Shown in pieces: positions 18,699 through 27,027 of a stretch of DNA of 59,699 nucleotides (its first letter is position 1; every line of letters starts with the position of its first letter). The DNA is taken from the NCBI GenBank assembly GCA_964562985.1, contig CAZLWE010000014.1:1-59699 (forward strand), given 5' to 3'. Made by a program: the position numbers and the translations under genes. The notes beneath the pieces were generated by a model that saw only the letters and a program-made list of their open reading frames with translations, was not told the origin of the DNA and made no database searches. This DNA comes from SHLQ01 sp964562985. GTDB lineage: Bacteria; Actinomycetota; Acidimicrobiia; Acidimicrobiales; SHLQ01.

Positions 18699-19913
18699 GT
18701 GGCACGCACGAGACAGTGGAATATGAGCCTCGACGTAGCCCGTCGAGTAGCTCTCGGCGCGCAAGGTTTTGCCGATTCGAGGCCCAGCGGCCGAGTCGAT
18801 CGGCGGCATCTTCGCCGTGTGATGAACCGGATGCAAGTAGTGCAACTCGACTCGATTCCCGTTGTTGCGCGCACGCAGTACATGCCCTTCCACAGTCGGC
18901 TTGGCCCCTATGACATGATCCGGTTCGACGACCTGGCCTACAACAGTGGGGAATGGTTCGAAGCCTGGTCCCACGAGGCCTCAATCCTGCCGGTCGAAAC
19001 CGAACCGTTCATCCGCTGGACGTGGGATCGGGCTCGTGACGGCCACACATGGAAGAGCTTGCGAGAAGTTGCGCTCCGCGAACCAAAGTATGTGAAGGCG
19101 GTTCTCGAGGAAGTACGAGAGCGCGGAGCCGCCACTGGTGGAACGCTGTTTGATCCGCGGCCATTGCCCGATGATGGATCGGGCTGGTGGCATCGCTCGC
19201 TGGGCGTACTCGCCCTCGATTGGCTGTTTCGTATCGGTGAGCTAGGGATCCGTCGGCAAGGGAACTTCGAAAAGGTGTTTAGCCCGATCGAAGACATCGT
19301 TCCTGAACATGTGCGAAGCCAGCCGACGCCATCGGTGGACGAGGCGCAGAAGCATCTCGCCCGCATTGCTGTGGGAACGCTCGGTGTTGGGACTGCGGCC
19401 GATATCGCCGACTATTTTCGCCTGCCGATACGCGAGATTCGCGCCGCTCTAGACGCGTTGGTTGAGGATGGATCCGTCGTGCCCGCAACGGTGGATGGAT
19501 GGACGAAACCGGCCTTTGCAGACCCGGAGGCTCGTATTCCTCGGACCATCACCGGGTCGACGGTGTTGTCGCCGTTCGACCCGGTCGTCTGGAAGCGTGA
19601 TCGGGCGGAACGTCTTTGGGACTTCGCGTACAAGATCGAGATCTACACCCCCGCCGCCAAGCGGCGCTATGGGTACTACGTGCTGCCGGTCATGGTCGAC
19701 GGCGCTCTCGTCGCCAGGATGGATGTCAAGACCGATCGAGAATCCGACGTCTTGCGCATCAAATCCTGCTTCGCGGAGGAGGGCCACGTAAACGCACAGA
19801 CGGCCGAACGAGTCGCGGAGGCGGTCCGAGATCTGCGTTCCTTCGTGGGATCCTCGTCTATCGAAGTCGAGAAGCGTGGCGATTTGGCATCGCTCCTGAG
19901 TGAGCAGATCTAA
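18699..19913 (+). CDS. YcaQ/AlkX-like DNA glycosylase (winged-helix HTH_42 family)
   Basis: The 404-residue protein belongs to the winged-helix DNA glycosylase family that removes bulky alkyl adducts or unhooks interstrand crosslinks. The motif VVQLDSIPVVARTQYMPFHS contains Q49-L50-D51, the Q-hydrophobic-D form of the catalytic motif that marks the AlkX/YcaQ branch rather than the antibiotic-resistance AlkZ branch (Q-x-Q). Other landmarks are EWFEAWSHEASILP and SPFDPVVWKRDRAERLWDF with KRRYGYYVLPVM near the C-terminus. The start at GTG 18699 is given; ATG 18723 (MSLDVARRVALGAQGF) also matches the family start well. It is a single gene between FKBP and the amylase. Confidence 0.87.
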   Translation: MARTRQWNMSLDVARRVALGAQGFADSRPSGRVDRRHLRRVMNRMQVVQLDSIPVVARTQYMPFHSRLGPYDMIRFDDLAYNSGEWFEAWSHEASILPVETEPFIRWTWDRARDGHTWKSLREVALREPKYVKAVLEEVRERGAATGGTLFDPRPLPDDGSGWWHRSLGVLALDWLFRIGELGIRRQGNFEKVFSPIEDIVPEHVRSQPTPSVDEAQKHLARIAVGTLGVGTAADIADYFRLPIREIRAALDALVEDGSVVPATVDGWTKPAFADPEARIPRTITGSTVLSPFDPVVWKRDRAERLWDFAYKIEIYTPAAKRRYGYYVLPVMVDGALVARMDVKTDRESDVLRIKSCFAEEGHVNAQTAERVAEAVRDLRSFVGSSSIEVEKRGDLASLLSEQI

Positions 19914-19967
19914 CCGATCGAAGAACATTTTGTACTTCGCATGGGGCCGACCTCTAGCATCTGATCC

Positions 19968-21425
19968 GTGACGACTCCATTGAACGATCCTCCGAGCTGG
20001 ATAGCCGACGCCGTCTTCTACCAGATCTTCCCTGACCGCTTCGCCCGCTCTGGCCAGGTCGAGTTAGGGATGCGCCTCGAAACGTGGGACGAGCCACCCA
20101 CCTTTCATGGCTACAAGGGCGGAGATCTCTGGGGCGTGGCCGACAAACTCGACTACCTCGCCGAGCTGGGAATTAACGCTCTTTGGTTCAACCCGATCTT
20201 TCAAAGCGCCTCGAACCATCGCTATCACACCCATGATTACTTCCGCATCGACCCGGTTCTCGGCGGCGACAAGGCTTTCGACGCGGTGCTCGCTGGAGCA
20301 CACGAGCGCGGCATCCGGATCATTCTCGATGGGGTCTTCAATCACGCCAGCCGCGGGTTCTTTCAGTTCAACGACATCGCCGAGCACCAAGAAAAGTCCG
20401 CGTTCCTCGACTGGTTCAACGTTCGAGACTTCCCGGTTGCTCCTTACGACGAGGACACGCCCGTTACCTACGACGCGTGGTGGGGTCTGCACGCGCTGCC
20501 CAAGTTCAATACCGAACACGAAGCGGTCCGCGAATTCCTGTGGAGCGTTGGAACCTATTGGGTCGAAAAGGGAATCGACGGCTGGCGCCTCGACGTGCCG
20601 AACGAGATCGGCACCCCCGGCTTTTGGGACGAGTTCCGAAGCCGAGTGCGCAAGGCGAACCCCGACGCCTACATCACCGGAGAGATCTGGCACGAAGCGA
20701 AAGGTTGGGTCGGGCCCGATGGTCCCTTTGACGGGGTAATGAATTATCCGTTTACGACCTCCACGATCGCGTTTGGCATTGGCAACCGGATCAACGAAGC
20801 CGGCATCGTCCAGAACTTTGACTACCACGTGACGCCCGGGCTTAACGCAGGCGAATATGCCGACCGCATCGACGAGTTGATGGACTGGTACGGGCCATCG
20901 GAACGTACGTCGATGTTGAACTTGCTCGATAGTCACGACACCGGCCGCATCATGACGATGGCCGATGGTGACTACGAGTTGGTACTGCTCTGCCTGGCTC
21001 TCTTGTTGACCATGCCGGGTGCCCCATGCATTTATTACGGCACCGAGGTCGGCCTCGAAGGTGAGCCGGACCCCGACAGTCGCCGAGGCTTCCCTTGGGA
21101 GGCGATGGATGAACATCCCGAGCTCAACAAAGCTCTTCGTGAGCTCATAGCGGTTCGTCACGAGCAGCCCGGCTTGCGCTCGCCAGATTTCGAGCGTCTC
21201 GGTCCAGCTCCTGGCCCTGACTATGGCCGCACGTATCTCTATGCCCGGGGGACCGGCGCAGACCGCGTTGTGGTGGCGATCAACCATGCCGATGAACCCG
21301 ATGTCGTCCCAGTCGTCGACCAGTTCGGACCAGATGTCGAACTGTTGTGGGGCGCAGCGAAGCTCACCAAGAAGCAGGTCAACTTGCCGGCTCGAAGTCT
21401 CGGGATCTGGAAGGACCCGCGGTGA
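19968..21425 (+). CDS. GH13 alpha-amylase family glycosidase (cyclomaltodextrinase/neopullulanase-like)
   Basis: This 485-residue cytoplasmic enzyme hydrolyses alpha-glucosidic bonds of short malto-oligosaccharides or cyclodextrins. It has the GH13 core without a long N-terminal domain: AVFYQIFPDRFARSG, GINALWFNPIFQSASNHRYH, ILDGVFNHAS, then nucleophile Asp209 in GWRLDVPNE, acid/base Glu239 in ITGEIWHEA, and Asp324 in LDSHDT. No signal peptide is present. It starts with GTG 19968 and overlaps the ybaK-like gene by GTGA, so the two are translated together. The bacterial neopullulanase/cyclomaltodextrinase group is the best fit, but exact specificity cannot be read off. Confidence 0.9.
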   Translation: MTTPLNDPPSWIADAVFYQIFPDRFARSGQVELGMRLETWDEPPTFHGYKGGDLWGVADKLDYLAELGINALWFNPIFQSASNHRYHTHDYFRIDPVLGGDKAFDAVLAGAHERGIRIILDGVFNHASRGFFQFNDIAEHQEKSAFLDWFNVRDFPVAPYDEDTPVTYDAWWGLHALPKFNTEHEAVREFLWSVGTYWVEKGIDGWRLDVPNEIGTPGFWDEFRSRVRKANPDAYITGEIWHEAKGWVGPDGPFDGVMNYPFTTSTIAFGIGNRINEAGIVQNFDYHVTPGLNAGEYADRIDELMDWYGPSERTSMLNLLDSHDTGRIMTMADGDYELVLLCLALLLTMPGAPCIYYGTEVGLEGEPDPDSRRGFPWEAMDEHPELNKALRELIAVRHEQPGLRSPDFERLGPAPGPDYGRTYLYARGTGADRVVVAINHADEPDVVPVVDQFGPDVELLWGAAKLTKKQVNLPARSLGIWKDPR

Positions 21426-21898
21426 CCGAGTGGCCAGCAGGAGTGCAGCGCGTTATCGACGCAGCCGCGGCCGGTGGGTTTGAGATCGAAATTGTCGAGT
21501 ATCCCGATGGCACTCGCACCGCCCCCGATGCAGCCGCCGCGGTCGGGTGTGAGGTTGGCCAGATCGTGAAGTCGTTGATCTTCAGCGTGAATGGCGAACT
21601 CGTCCTCGCGCTAACGAGCGGGAAGAACCGAGTCGACACCGATGCGCTCGCCAGCGCTGCCGGCGGCGACCGATGCGACCGTGCCGACGTCGACCAAGTT
21701 CGCGAAATCACCGGATTCGCCATCGGGGGAGTCCCGCCCTTGGGTCACCTAAACGAGGTCCGTTCCTTCTTCGACCCAACCCTGCTCGAGTACGACATCG
21801 TCTGGGCCGCCGCCGGAACACCCCGCCACGTCTTCCCGGTCGATCCCGAAAAACTGCTCGCCCTAACTGGCGCCACCTCCGCAAACTTTGGGGTCTGA
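21422..21898 (+). CDS. YbaK/EbsC-type aminoacyl-tRNA deacylase
   Basis: The 158-residue protein has the YbaK/ProX fold, which hydrolyses mischarged tRNA (typically Cys- or Ala-tRNA-Pro). Recognisable segments are EVGQIVKSLIF with the family lysine, LVLALTSGKNRVD and FAIGGVPPLGHLNEVRSFFD, matching the conserved G-GVPP-G loop. The start is GTG 21422 inside the amylase stop codon; the frame upstream to 21347 lies within the amylase. Coupling to an amylase has no obvious functional logic. A nested inverted repeat directly follows the stop. Confidence 0.88.
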   Translation: MTEWPAGVQRVIDAAAAGGFEIEIVEYPDGTRTAPDAAAAVGCEVGQIVKSLIFSVNGELVLALTSGKNRVDTDALASAAGGDRCDRADVDQVREITGFAIGGVPPLGHLNEVRSFFDPTLLEYDIVWAAAGTPRHVFPVDPEKLLALTGATSANFGV

Positions 21899-21956
21899 CG
21901 TGAAGCCTTAGCCGCCAACGGCTTCGCCGTCGATTTTGGCGGCACGGGTTCACGTC
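21897..21956. terminator. nested inverted repeats, probable bidirectional terminator
   Basis: The outer arms GACGTGAA (21897-21904) and TTCACGTC (21949-21956) enclose GCCGCCAA (21911-21918) and TTGGCGGC (21936-21943), which in turn enclose a CGGC-TTC-GCCG hairpin. All arms pair perfectly. The element starts inside the ybaK-like stop codon and lies between convergent ybaK and surE. No U-tract follows, which is common in high-GC actinobacteria. Confidence 0.65.
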
Positions 21957-22040
21957 CTGTCATTTGCCGCAATCGCACATTCGCCTTCGGCTCGGTGTGC
22001 TCTGTGGATTGGCCTGAATCGGGCCCGGTGTGGAGCGGTG

Positions 22041-22880
22041 TTAGTCGAAGAGGGAGTCGAGGTTCGTGGCGATGGCGTTGTGGTGGGCGGCTTCTGGCTC
22101 GGTCTCGCACAGGTCGCCGAGCCAGGTCATCGAGACGGTGTTATGACGGACGAGGTATGCGTCGGTGCCCTCGGCGGCTTCACCCTTGGTTCCCCAATCC
22201 ATTCGTAGCCGGAACCGCTCGCCCTCGTCATCGGTTCCGTCATCTCGCAGTTTGCTCGCGACCAGCTTTCGAGGAGGGTCGGTGCCGACCTGGGCCAGCG
22301 ACCAGCCATCGAGATCACCGAGATCTCTATTTGGAACATTGCAGTTGATCACGACCGGCTTGCTCGAAGGCTCCGCCAACATGGCTTCGACGATCTGGGA
22401 GGCCACTGTCGCGGCGGTATCCCACTTCATGCCCGACACGATCTCTGGCCAGGTCTGGCCCATGACCTCTTCGCCGTTGAACCCGATGCTCATCGCCAAT
22501 CCGCTCGTGCCGCGGTTGCGTCCGGTGAGCGCGGCGCCGATCGTTCCCGAGTGATACACCGACCAGCCGACGTTCTGCCCAGGGTTGATTCCCGACACGA
22601 TCAGGTCGTAGGGATCCCCGAACGCACCTAGTTGGGCGTGCATTACACACAAGGCAGGCGGTCCGGTGATCGACCAGGCCTCGATTCCCTCAAGGGCAGC
22701 GACGTCCACACGTCGAGCGACGGGGTCCTCAAAGGTGAGCGTCCCGAGCGATGCGCCGGCACCGGAGTACTCGGTCGCGGGAGCGATGACGGTCACGTCG
22801 CCGAAGGGCCGCATGGCGTTGGCGAGTGCATGAAGCCCGAGTGACTCGATTCCATCATCGTTGGTCACCAGGATGCGCAC
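22041..22880 (-). CDS. surE: 5'/3'-nucleotidase SurE
   Basis: This 279-residue metal-dependent nucleoside-monophosphate phosphatase begins MRILVTNDDGIESLGLHAL with the metal-binding Asp8-Asp9, followed by Ser39 in ATEYSGAGASL and the SGINPGQN loop near residue 95. Length is typical of SurE. The family removes phosphate from nucleoside monophosphates and exopolyphosphate in stationary phase or stress. It starts at GTG 22880. This start lies inside the first codons of the divergent phoH gene, so each gene's promoter must be within or beyond the other's 5' end. Confidence 0.93.
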   Translation of the reverse strand: MRILVTNDDGIESLGLHALANAMRPFGDVTVIAPATEYSGAGASLGTLTFEDPVARRVDVAALEGIEAWSITGPPALCVMHAQLGAFGDPYDLIVSGINPGQNVGWSVYHSGTIGAALTGRNRGTSGLAMSIGFNGEEVMGQTWPEIVSGMKWDTAATVASQIVEAMLAEPSSKPVVINCNVPNRDLGDLDGWSLAQVGTDPPRKLVASKLRDDGTDDEGERFRLRMDWGTKGEAAEGTDAYLVRHNTVSMTWLGDLCETEPEAAHHNAIATNLDSLFD

Positions 22881-24186
22881 CCGCTCAGACTACCGTCGTG
22901 GTATCAGCACTAAGACGTACGTACTCGATACCTCCGTTCTTCTGAGCGACCCGGCGGCGCTACATGCCTTCGCCGATAACTGCGTTGTCCTTCCAATTAT
23001 CGTGCTCACCGAGCTGGAGGCGAAACGTCACCACCCCGACCTGGGGTGGGCCGCACGGACGGCGCTCCGCGCACTTGAAGAGCTTCGCGAGGCACATGGA
23101 TCGCTGACCGAGAAGCTCCCCATCGGTGACCAAGGCGGAACTATACGAGTCGAAGTAAACCACAAGGACGACGCGCTCATTCCCGAGCCGCTGCGCGAGG
23201 CCAATAGCAACGACCATCGCATCCTGACAGTCGCAGCCAACCTTGCTGACGACGGAGAAGAAGTCGTTCTCGTCACGCAGGACTTGCCACTACGCCTGCG
23301 CGCTGGCGTCATCGGTCTTGACGCGGAGGAGTTCCGTCATATCGACGAAGACCTCGACTGGCGCGGCATCGTCGAGCTCGATGTGAAGGGCGAGGAGATC
23401 GACGCCGTGTACGACAAGCACTCCGTGCAGATCGACGCAGCCGCAGGGTTCCCGGTGCACACCGGGCTGGTACTCAACGCCGCCGGGCAGCAAGCCCTGG
23501 GACGGGTGACCGCAGACGGCGCAGTACGTCTGGTCAACCAAAACCTCGAACTCTTCGGTGCGCGAGGCCGCAACGCCGAGCAACGGATAGCTCTGAACCT
23601 GCTCGCCGATGAGTCGATCGGAATTGTCAGCATGGGCGGTCCGGCAGGTACCGGCAAGTCGGTCCTTGCCCTGGCTGCTGGCCTTGATGCGGTCCTCGAA
23701 AAGCAGACCCATCGCCGAGTCATGATCTTCCGGCCCCTCTATGCGGTCGGTGGCCAAGAGCTCGGTTTCTTGCCGGGAACCGAAGAAGAGAAGATGCGGC
23801 CCTGGACCGACGCGGTCCACGACGCACTCGATGCCATCGCCTCGCCCAATGCAATCGAAGAGATCGTCCGCCAAGAGCTCATTGATGTCCTGCCACTCAC
23901 CTACATTCGCGGCCGTACGCTCAGTGACTCGTTCGTCATCATCGACGAAGCACAGAACCTCGAACGCAGCGTGCTGCTTACCGCGTTGAGTCGACTCGGC
24001 GAAGGGTCGCGAGTTGTGCTGACTCACGACGTAGCCCAACGCGACAACCTCCGTGTAGGCCGCTTCGACGGCATCTCCTCGGTAATCGCGTCGCTTCGGG
24101 GTCACCCGCTCTTCGCGCACATCTCGCTGACCACAAGCGAGCGTTCCGAAATCGCCGCCCTAGTAAGCACCGCGCTCGACTACTAA
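22873..24186 (+). CDS. PhoH-family ATPase with N-terminal PIN domain (PhoH2-like)
   Basis: Residues ~15-145 form a PIN nuclease domain (TYVLDTSVLLSDPAALHAF, IVLTELEAKRHHPDLG, VVLVTQDLPLRLRA). The PhoH P-loop ATPase follows, with Walker A GPAGTGKSVLAL at ~257-265, RPLYAVGGQELGFLPG, Walker B FVIIDEAQNL and LTHDVAQRDN. The PIN-PhoH fusion is known in mycobacteria as an RNA helicase-nuclease. ATG 22873 is the only reasonable start close to the domain; TTG 22861 lies further upstream. The start overlaps the surE 5' end on the other strand by eight bases. It is 437 residues long, normal for PhoH2. Confidence 0.9.
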   Translation: MRTRSDYRRGISTKTYVLDTSVLLSDPAALHAFADNCVVLPIIVLTELEAKRHHPDLGWAARTALRALEELREAHGSLTEKLPIGDQGGTIRVEVNHKDDALIPEPLREANSNDHRILTVAANLADDGEEVVLVTQDLPLRLRAGVIGLDAEEFRHIDEDLDWRGIVELDVKGEEIDAVYDKHSVQIDAAAGFPVHTGLVLNAAGQQALGRVTADGAVRLVNQNLELFGARGRNAEQRIALNLLADESIGIVSMGGPAGTGKSVLALAAGLDAVLEKQTHRRVMIFRPLYAVGGQELGFLPGTEEEKMRPWTDAVHDALDAIASPNAIEEIVRQELIDVLPLTYIRGRTLSDSFVIIDEAQNLERSVLLTALSRLGEGSRVVLTHDVAQRDNLRVGRFDGISSVIASLRGHPLFAHISLTTSERSEIAALVSTALDY

Positions 24187-24216
24187 AGCCGTTCCTCGGC
24201 CCTAGGGCGTTCGTTC

Positions 24217-24358
24217 GCTAGAGGATCAATTGGTGGGCTTGGTCGTTGCCGTTCCTCAGCCCGGGGGCTTCGTCACTAACCGAGTTGCTCGCTTCGCTCG
24301 CAACGTCGCATCTCTCAACTGTGGCTAGAGGATCAATTCGTGGGCTTGGTCGTTGGCG
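24217..24358. repeat. 35-bp direct repeat duplicating the 3' end of plsC
   Basis: Bases 24217-24251 and 24324-24358 match at 33 of 35 positions. The second copy is the genuine 3' end and stop of the acyltransferase gene; the first, 107 bases beyond the stop, would encode the same last residues with one change (Glu to Gln) and the stop. A shorter repeat (GCCGTTCCTC-R-GCCC) begins near 24188 and again near 24248. Confidence 0.85.
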
Positions 24359-25002
24359 GCCTGGAGTGATTCACGTAGTTGTTGGGTGATCGCGGTCAGC
24401 CCTGAACGAGGCACTCGGCCTTCGGGCATCTGAATCGGTTCATGAGCCACTACGCCGACTCGTCCTCGCTTCGGGAATTTTGCACCATGGGGCAGAGCCT
24501 CTTCGGTTCCGGCAATACCGACGGGAACGATCGAAGCTCCGGTCTTGGTCGCGATCCACGTGGTGCCATCGAACAGTTCACCGATGTGTCGACCGGATTG
24601 GCGGGTGCCCTCGGGGAAGATCATGAGCGGTTTCCCAGCGTCGAGGGCCCTGCGAGCGGCGGTGGTCGCCTCGCGATCGGCAGCGTCACGATCGAGCGGG
24701 ATCGCGCCGAGGCATGAGATCCACCAGGCCACCGGTTTGAACTTGAACAGCGACGCTTTGGAAAGGGTAGGAAGCTGTCGGCCGCCCAGAACACCGATGA
24801 TCAAGCTGTCGAGGTTGGAGCGATGAACCGGAGCGATGATGACGGGCGGTGCGGTACTCAGGTGTTCGAGACCCACAGTGCGTATATCGAGGAGCCGAAA
24901 CAGCGTCTGGCGCGCGATCGCCGAACTGACGTGATAGACCCGCTCGCCGTACGGCTTGGCGGAGATGTTCGCCGACCACTCTGCAATTTCGCTCTCAGCC
25001 AT
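24325..25002 (-). CDS. 1-acyl-sn-glycerol-3-phosphate acyltransferase (PlsC-like)
   Basis: The 225-residue protein transfers acyl groups to lysophosphatidic acid or a related acceptor at the cytoplasmic membrane face. It has the catalytic H-x4-D in APVHRSNLDSLIIG, the acceptor-binding FPEGTRQSGR, and SIVPVGIAGTEEALP. The N-terminus lacks a clear transmembrane helix, though LFRLLDIRTVGL could associate with membrane. ATG start at 25002. It is 42 bases downstream of the ABC-F gene on the same strand, so co-transcription is plausible. Its 3' end is duplicated downstream. Confidence 0.9.
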   Translation of the reverse strand: MAESEIAEWSANISAKPYGERVYHVSSAIARQTLFRLLDIRTVGLEHLSTAPPVIIAPVHRSNLDSLIIGVLGGRQLPTLSKASLFKFKPVAWWISCLGAIPLDRDAADREATTAARRALDAGKPLMIFPEGTRQSGRHIGELFDGTTWIATKTGASIVPVGIAGTEEALPHGAKFPKRGRVGVVAHEPIQMPEGRVPRSGLTAITQQLRESLQAANDQAHELIL

Positions 25003-25044
25003 CGCAGACGAGCCTATGTGCGTCGTAGTCCTACGACGAACCGA

Positions 25045-26982
25045 CTACTTCGACGCGGCCTCAAGGGCCATCGTTGCTGCTTCCCACTCGGTCATGAGAT
25101 CGGCGGCCCGATCCTTGGCAGCGTCATGGGCTGCGACGAGCTCTTTGACCTTGTCCGCGTCCTCGTAGACCTCCGGGTCGGCGAGCTGAGCCTGAAACTC
25201 TGCGACCTCTGCTTCGGCCTTCTCCCACTTGCGCTCCGCGGACTGTTGCTTCTTTCGAAGGTCCCGAGTGTTGACATGGCTCGTATTTCGCTTCTCGGCC
25301 TCAGATCGTTTGCGAGCCTTCTTCTCGTCGGACTTCTTCACCTTGTTCGGCGCAGCCTTTTCCGGGCCCACGTCCGCCGCCATCGACCCCAAGGGGTTGA
25401 GGACCCCCTCGCTTACGCCCTCGTGCCACACGGCCTTGCCGCCACGAACTTCGATCAACGCGTCGCAAACACTGCGAATGAGGTGGCGGTCGTGGGTGAC
25501 GAGCAGCACGGTGCCGGGATAGGCGCGAAGCGCGTCTTCCAACACGTCGCAGCTCGGGAGGTCGAGGTGGTTGGTTGGCTCGTCGAGTACCAGCAGGTTC
25601 ACCGGCACGACCATGATCTTCGCCAAGGCGAGCCGGGTTCGTTCACCGCCGGAAAGCTCGATGATCTTGCGGTCGGCAGCGTCACCGGTGAAGCCGAACG
25701 AACCAAGAACGGTGCGCCAGTTGCGGGTGGAGTTTTTCGGCGTGACCGACAGGAGTTCGCCAAGGACTGTCTTGGCGGGATCCATGTCTTCGGCTTGGTC
25801 TTGGGCAAAAGCAGAGAGGTCGACGTTGGACCCGAGCGACACCGAGCCGGTTGTCGGCTCCAGCTTCCCAGTGAGCAATCGAATCAACGTCGTCTTGCCG
25901 GCGCCGTTTGGGCCCACAAGTCCGATCTTTCGGCCTCGTTCGACGACAGCGTTGACGCCCTCGAGAATGATGTTCCCGTCGTAGCCGACACTCACATCTT
26001 CGATTTCGGCGACCACTCGTGAAGATCGCTGCGGCTCGGGGAAGTCGAACTTGGCGGCGATCTCCTTCTCGGTCGGAACTTCGATCAGCTCTAACTTTTC
26101 CATGGCCTTGATACGGCTCTGGACCTGCTTGGCTTTGGTCGCCTTGTAGCGAAAGCGGTCGACGAAGGCCTCGGTTGCGGCGATTTGACGCCGCTGTTGC
26201 TCTGCTTGGGAGGTCAGCTGAGCAATGCGCTCTTCTCGGGCGGCCACGTATTCGAGGAAGGTGCCGACGTACTCCTGAGCGACGCCGACGCTGATCTCGA
26301 GGATTCGGTTAGCAACCGCGTCGATGAAGTCTCGGTCGTGCGACACGAATAGCAGCGCCCCGGACCATGCCGCGAGGTGATTCTCCAGCCAGGCCACCGA
26401 ATCGACGTCCAGGTGGTTGGTCGGCTCGTCGAGGATCAACACATCGGGATTCGAAAGCAGTAGGCGGGCAAGCGCTACCCGCATTCGCCATCCACCGGAG
26501 AGCTCTTTGATGGGTCGGCCATTCCAATCGGGTGGGAACCCGAGGCCCGCCAAAACACGATGCGCTTCGGATTCGAGGGCATAGCCGCCGTGCGTCTCAA
26601 ACTCCGATTGGGCCTGGCCGTATTGCTCGATGATGCGGTCCATGTTTGAGCCGTCGTCGGTTTCGAGTTCCGCTTCGAGCGCTCGTAAGCGTTGGGCGAT
26701 GTCTCGAATGTGCTCGGCCCCGTCGAGGGTTTCCGCGAGAACGGAACGATCCGTCGCCTCCGGAAGCTCTTGGGCGAGATAGCCGATACGGAGGTCCTTC
26801 GGTTTATGAATGACGCCGCCGTCGGGGTCTTGGACCCCCATGATCAACTCGATGAGCGTGGTCTTGCCGACACCGTTTCCGCCGATCAATGCGATGCGGC
26901 GACCGGCCGAAAGCTGCAGGGTGACGTCGCTAAAGAGCGTTCGCGCCCCATGGGCCTTGGATAATCCGGACACGGTGAGCAC
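25045..26982 (-). CDS. ABC-F family ATPase (ribosome-associated, Uup/EttA-like)
   Basis: The 645-residue protein has two ABC nucleotide-binding domains and no membrane segments. The first has Walker A GGNGVGKTT (~34-42), signature LSGGWRMRVALA and LDEPTNHLDVDS. The second has GPNGAGKTT (~355), LSGGERTRLALA and LDEPTNHLDLPS. An Arg/Lys-rich linker (~240-300) and a charged C-terminal coiled coil (~545-645, rich in Lys/Glu/Ala) are typical of ABC-F factors that act on stalled ribosomes. It starts with GTG 26982. Whether it confers antibiotic resistance or is housekeeping cannot be decided; the long coiled-coil tail favours an Uup-type role. Confidence 0.9.
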   Translation of the reverse strand: MLTVSGLSKAHGARTLFSDVTLQLSAGRRIALIGGNGVGKTTLIELIMGVQDPDGGVIHKPKDLRIGYLAQELPEATDRSVLAETLDGAEHIRDIAQRLRALEAELETDDGSNMDRIIEQYGQAQSEFETHGGYALESEAHRVLAGLGFPPDWNGRPIKELSGGWRMRVALARLLLSNPDVLILDEPTNHLDVDSVAWLENHLAAWSGALLFVSHDRDFIDAVANRILEISVGVAQEYVGTFLEYVAAREERIAQLTSQAEQQRRQIAATEAFVDRFRYKATKAKQVQSRIKAMEKLELIEVPTEKEIAAKFDFPEPQRSSRVVAEIEDVSVGYDGNIILEGVNAVVERGRKIGLVGPNGAGKTTLIRLLTGKLEPTTGSVSLGSNVDLSAFAQDQAEDMDPAKTVLGELLSVTPKNSTRNWRTVLGSFGFTGDAADRKIIELSGGERTRLALAKIMVVPVNLLVLDEPTNHLDLPSCDVLEDALRAYPGTVLLVTHDRHLIRSVCDALIEVRGGKAVWHEGVSEGVLNPLGSMAADVGPEKAAPNKVKKSDEKKARKRSEAEKRNTSHVNTRDLRKKQQSAERKWEKAEAEVAEFQAQLADPEVYEDADKVKELVAAHDAAKDRAADLMTEWEAATMALEAASK

Positions 26983-27027
26983 CCGTTAAGGATAGGAGCG
27001 CACACCCAAGCCCAATACGCTCACAGC

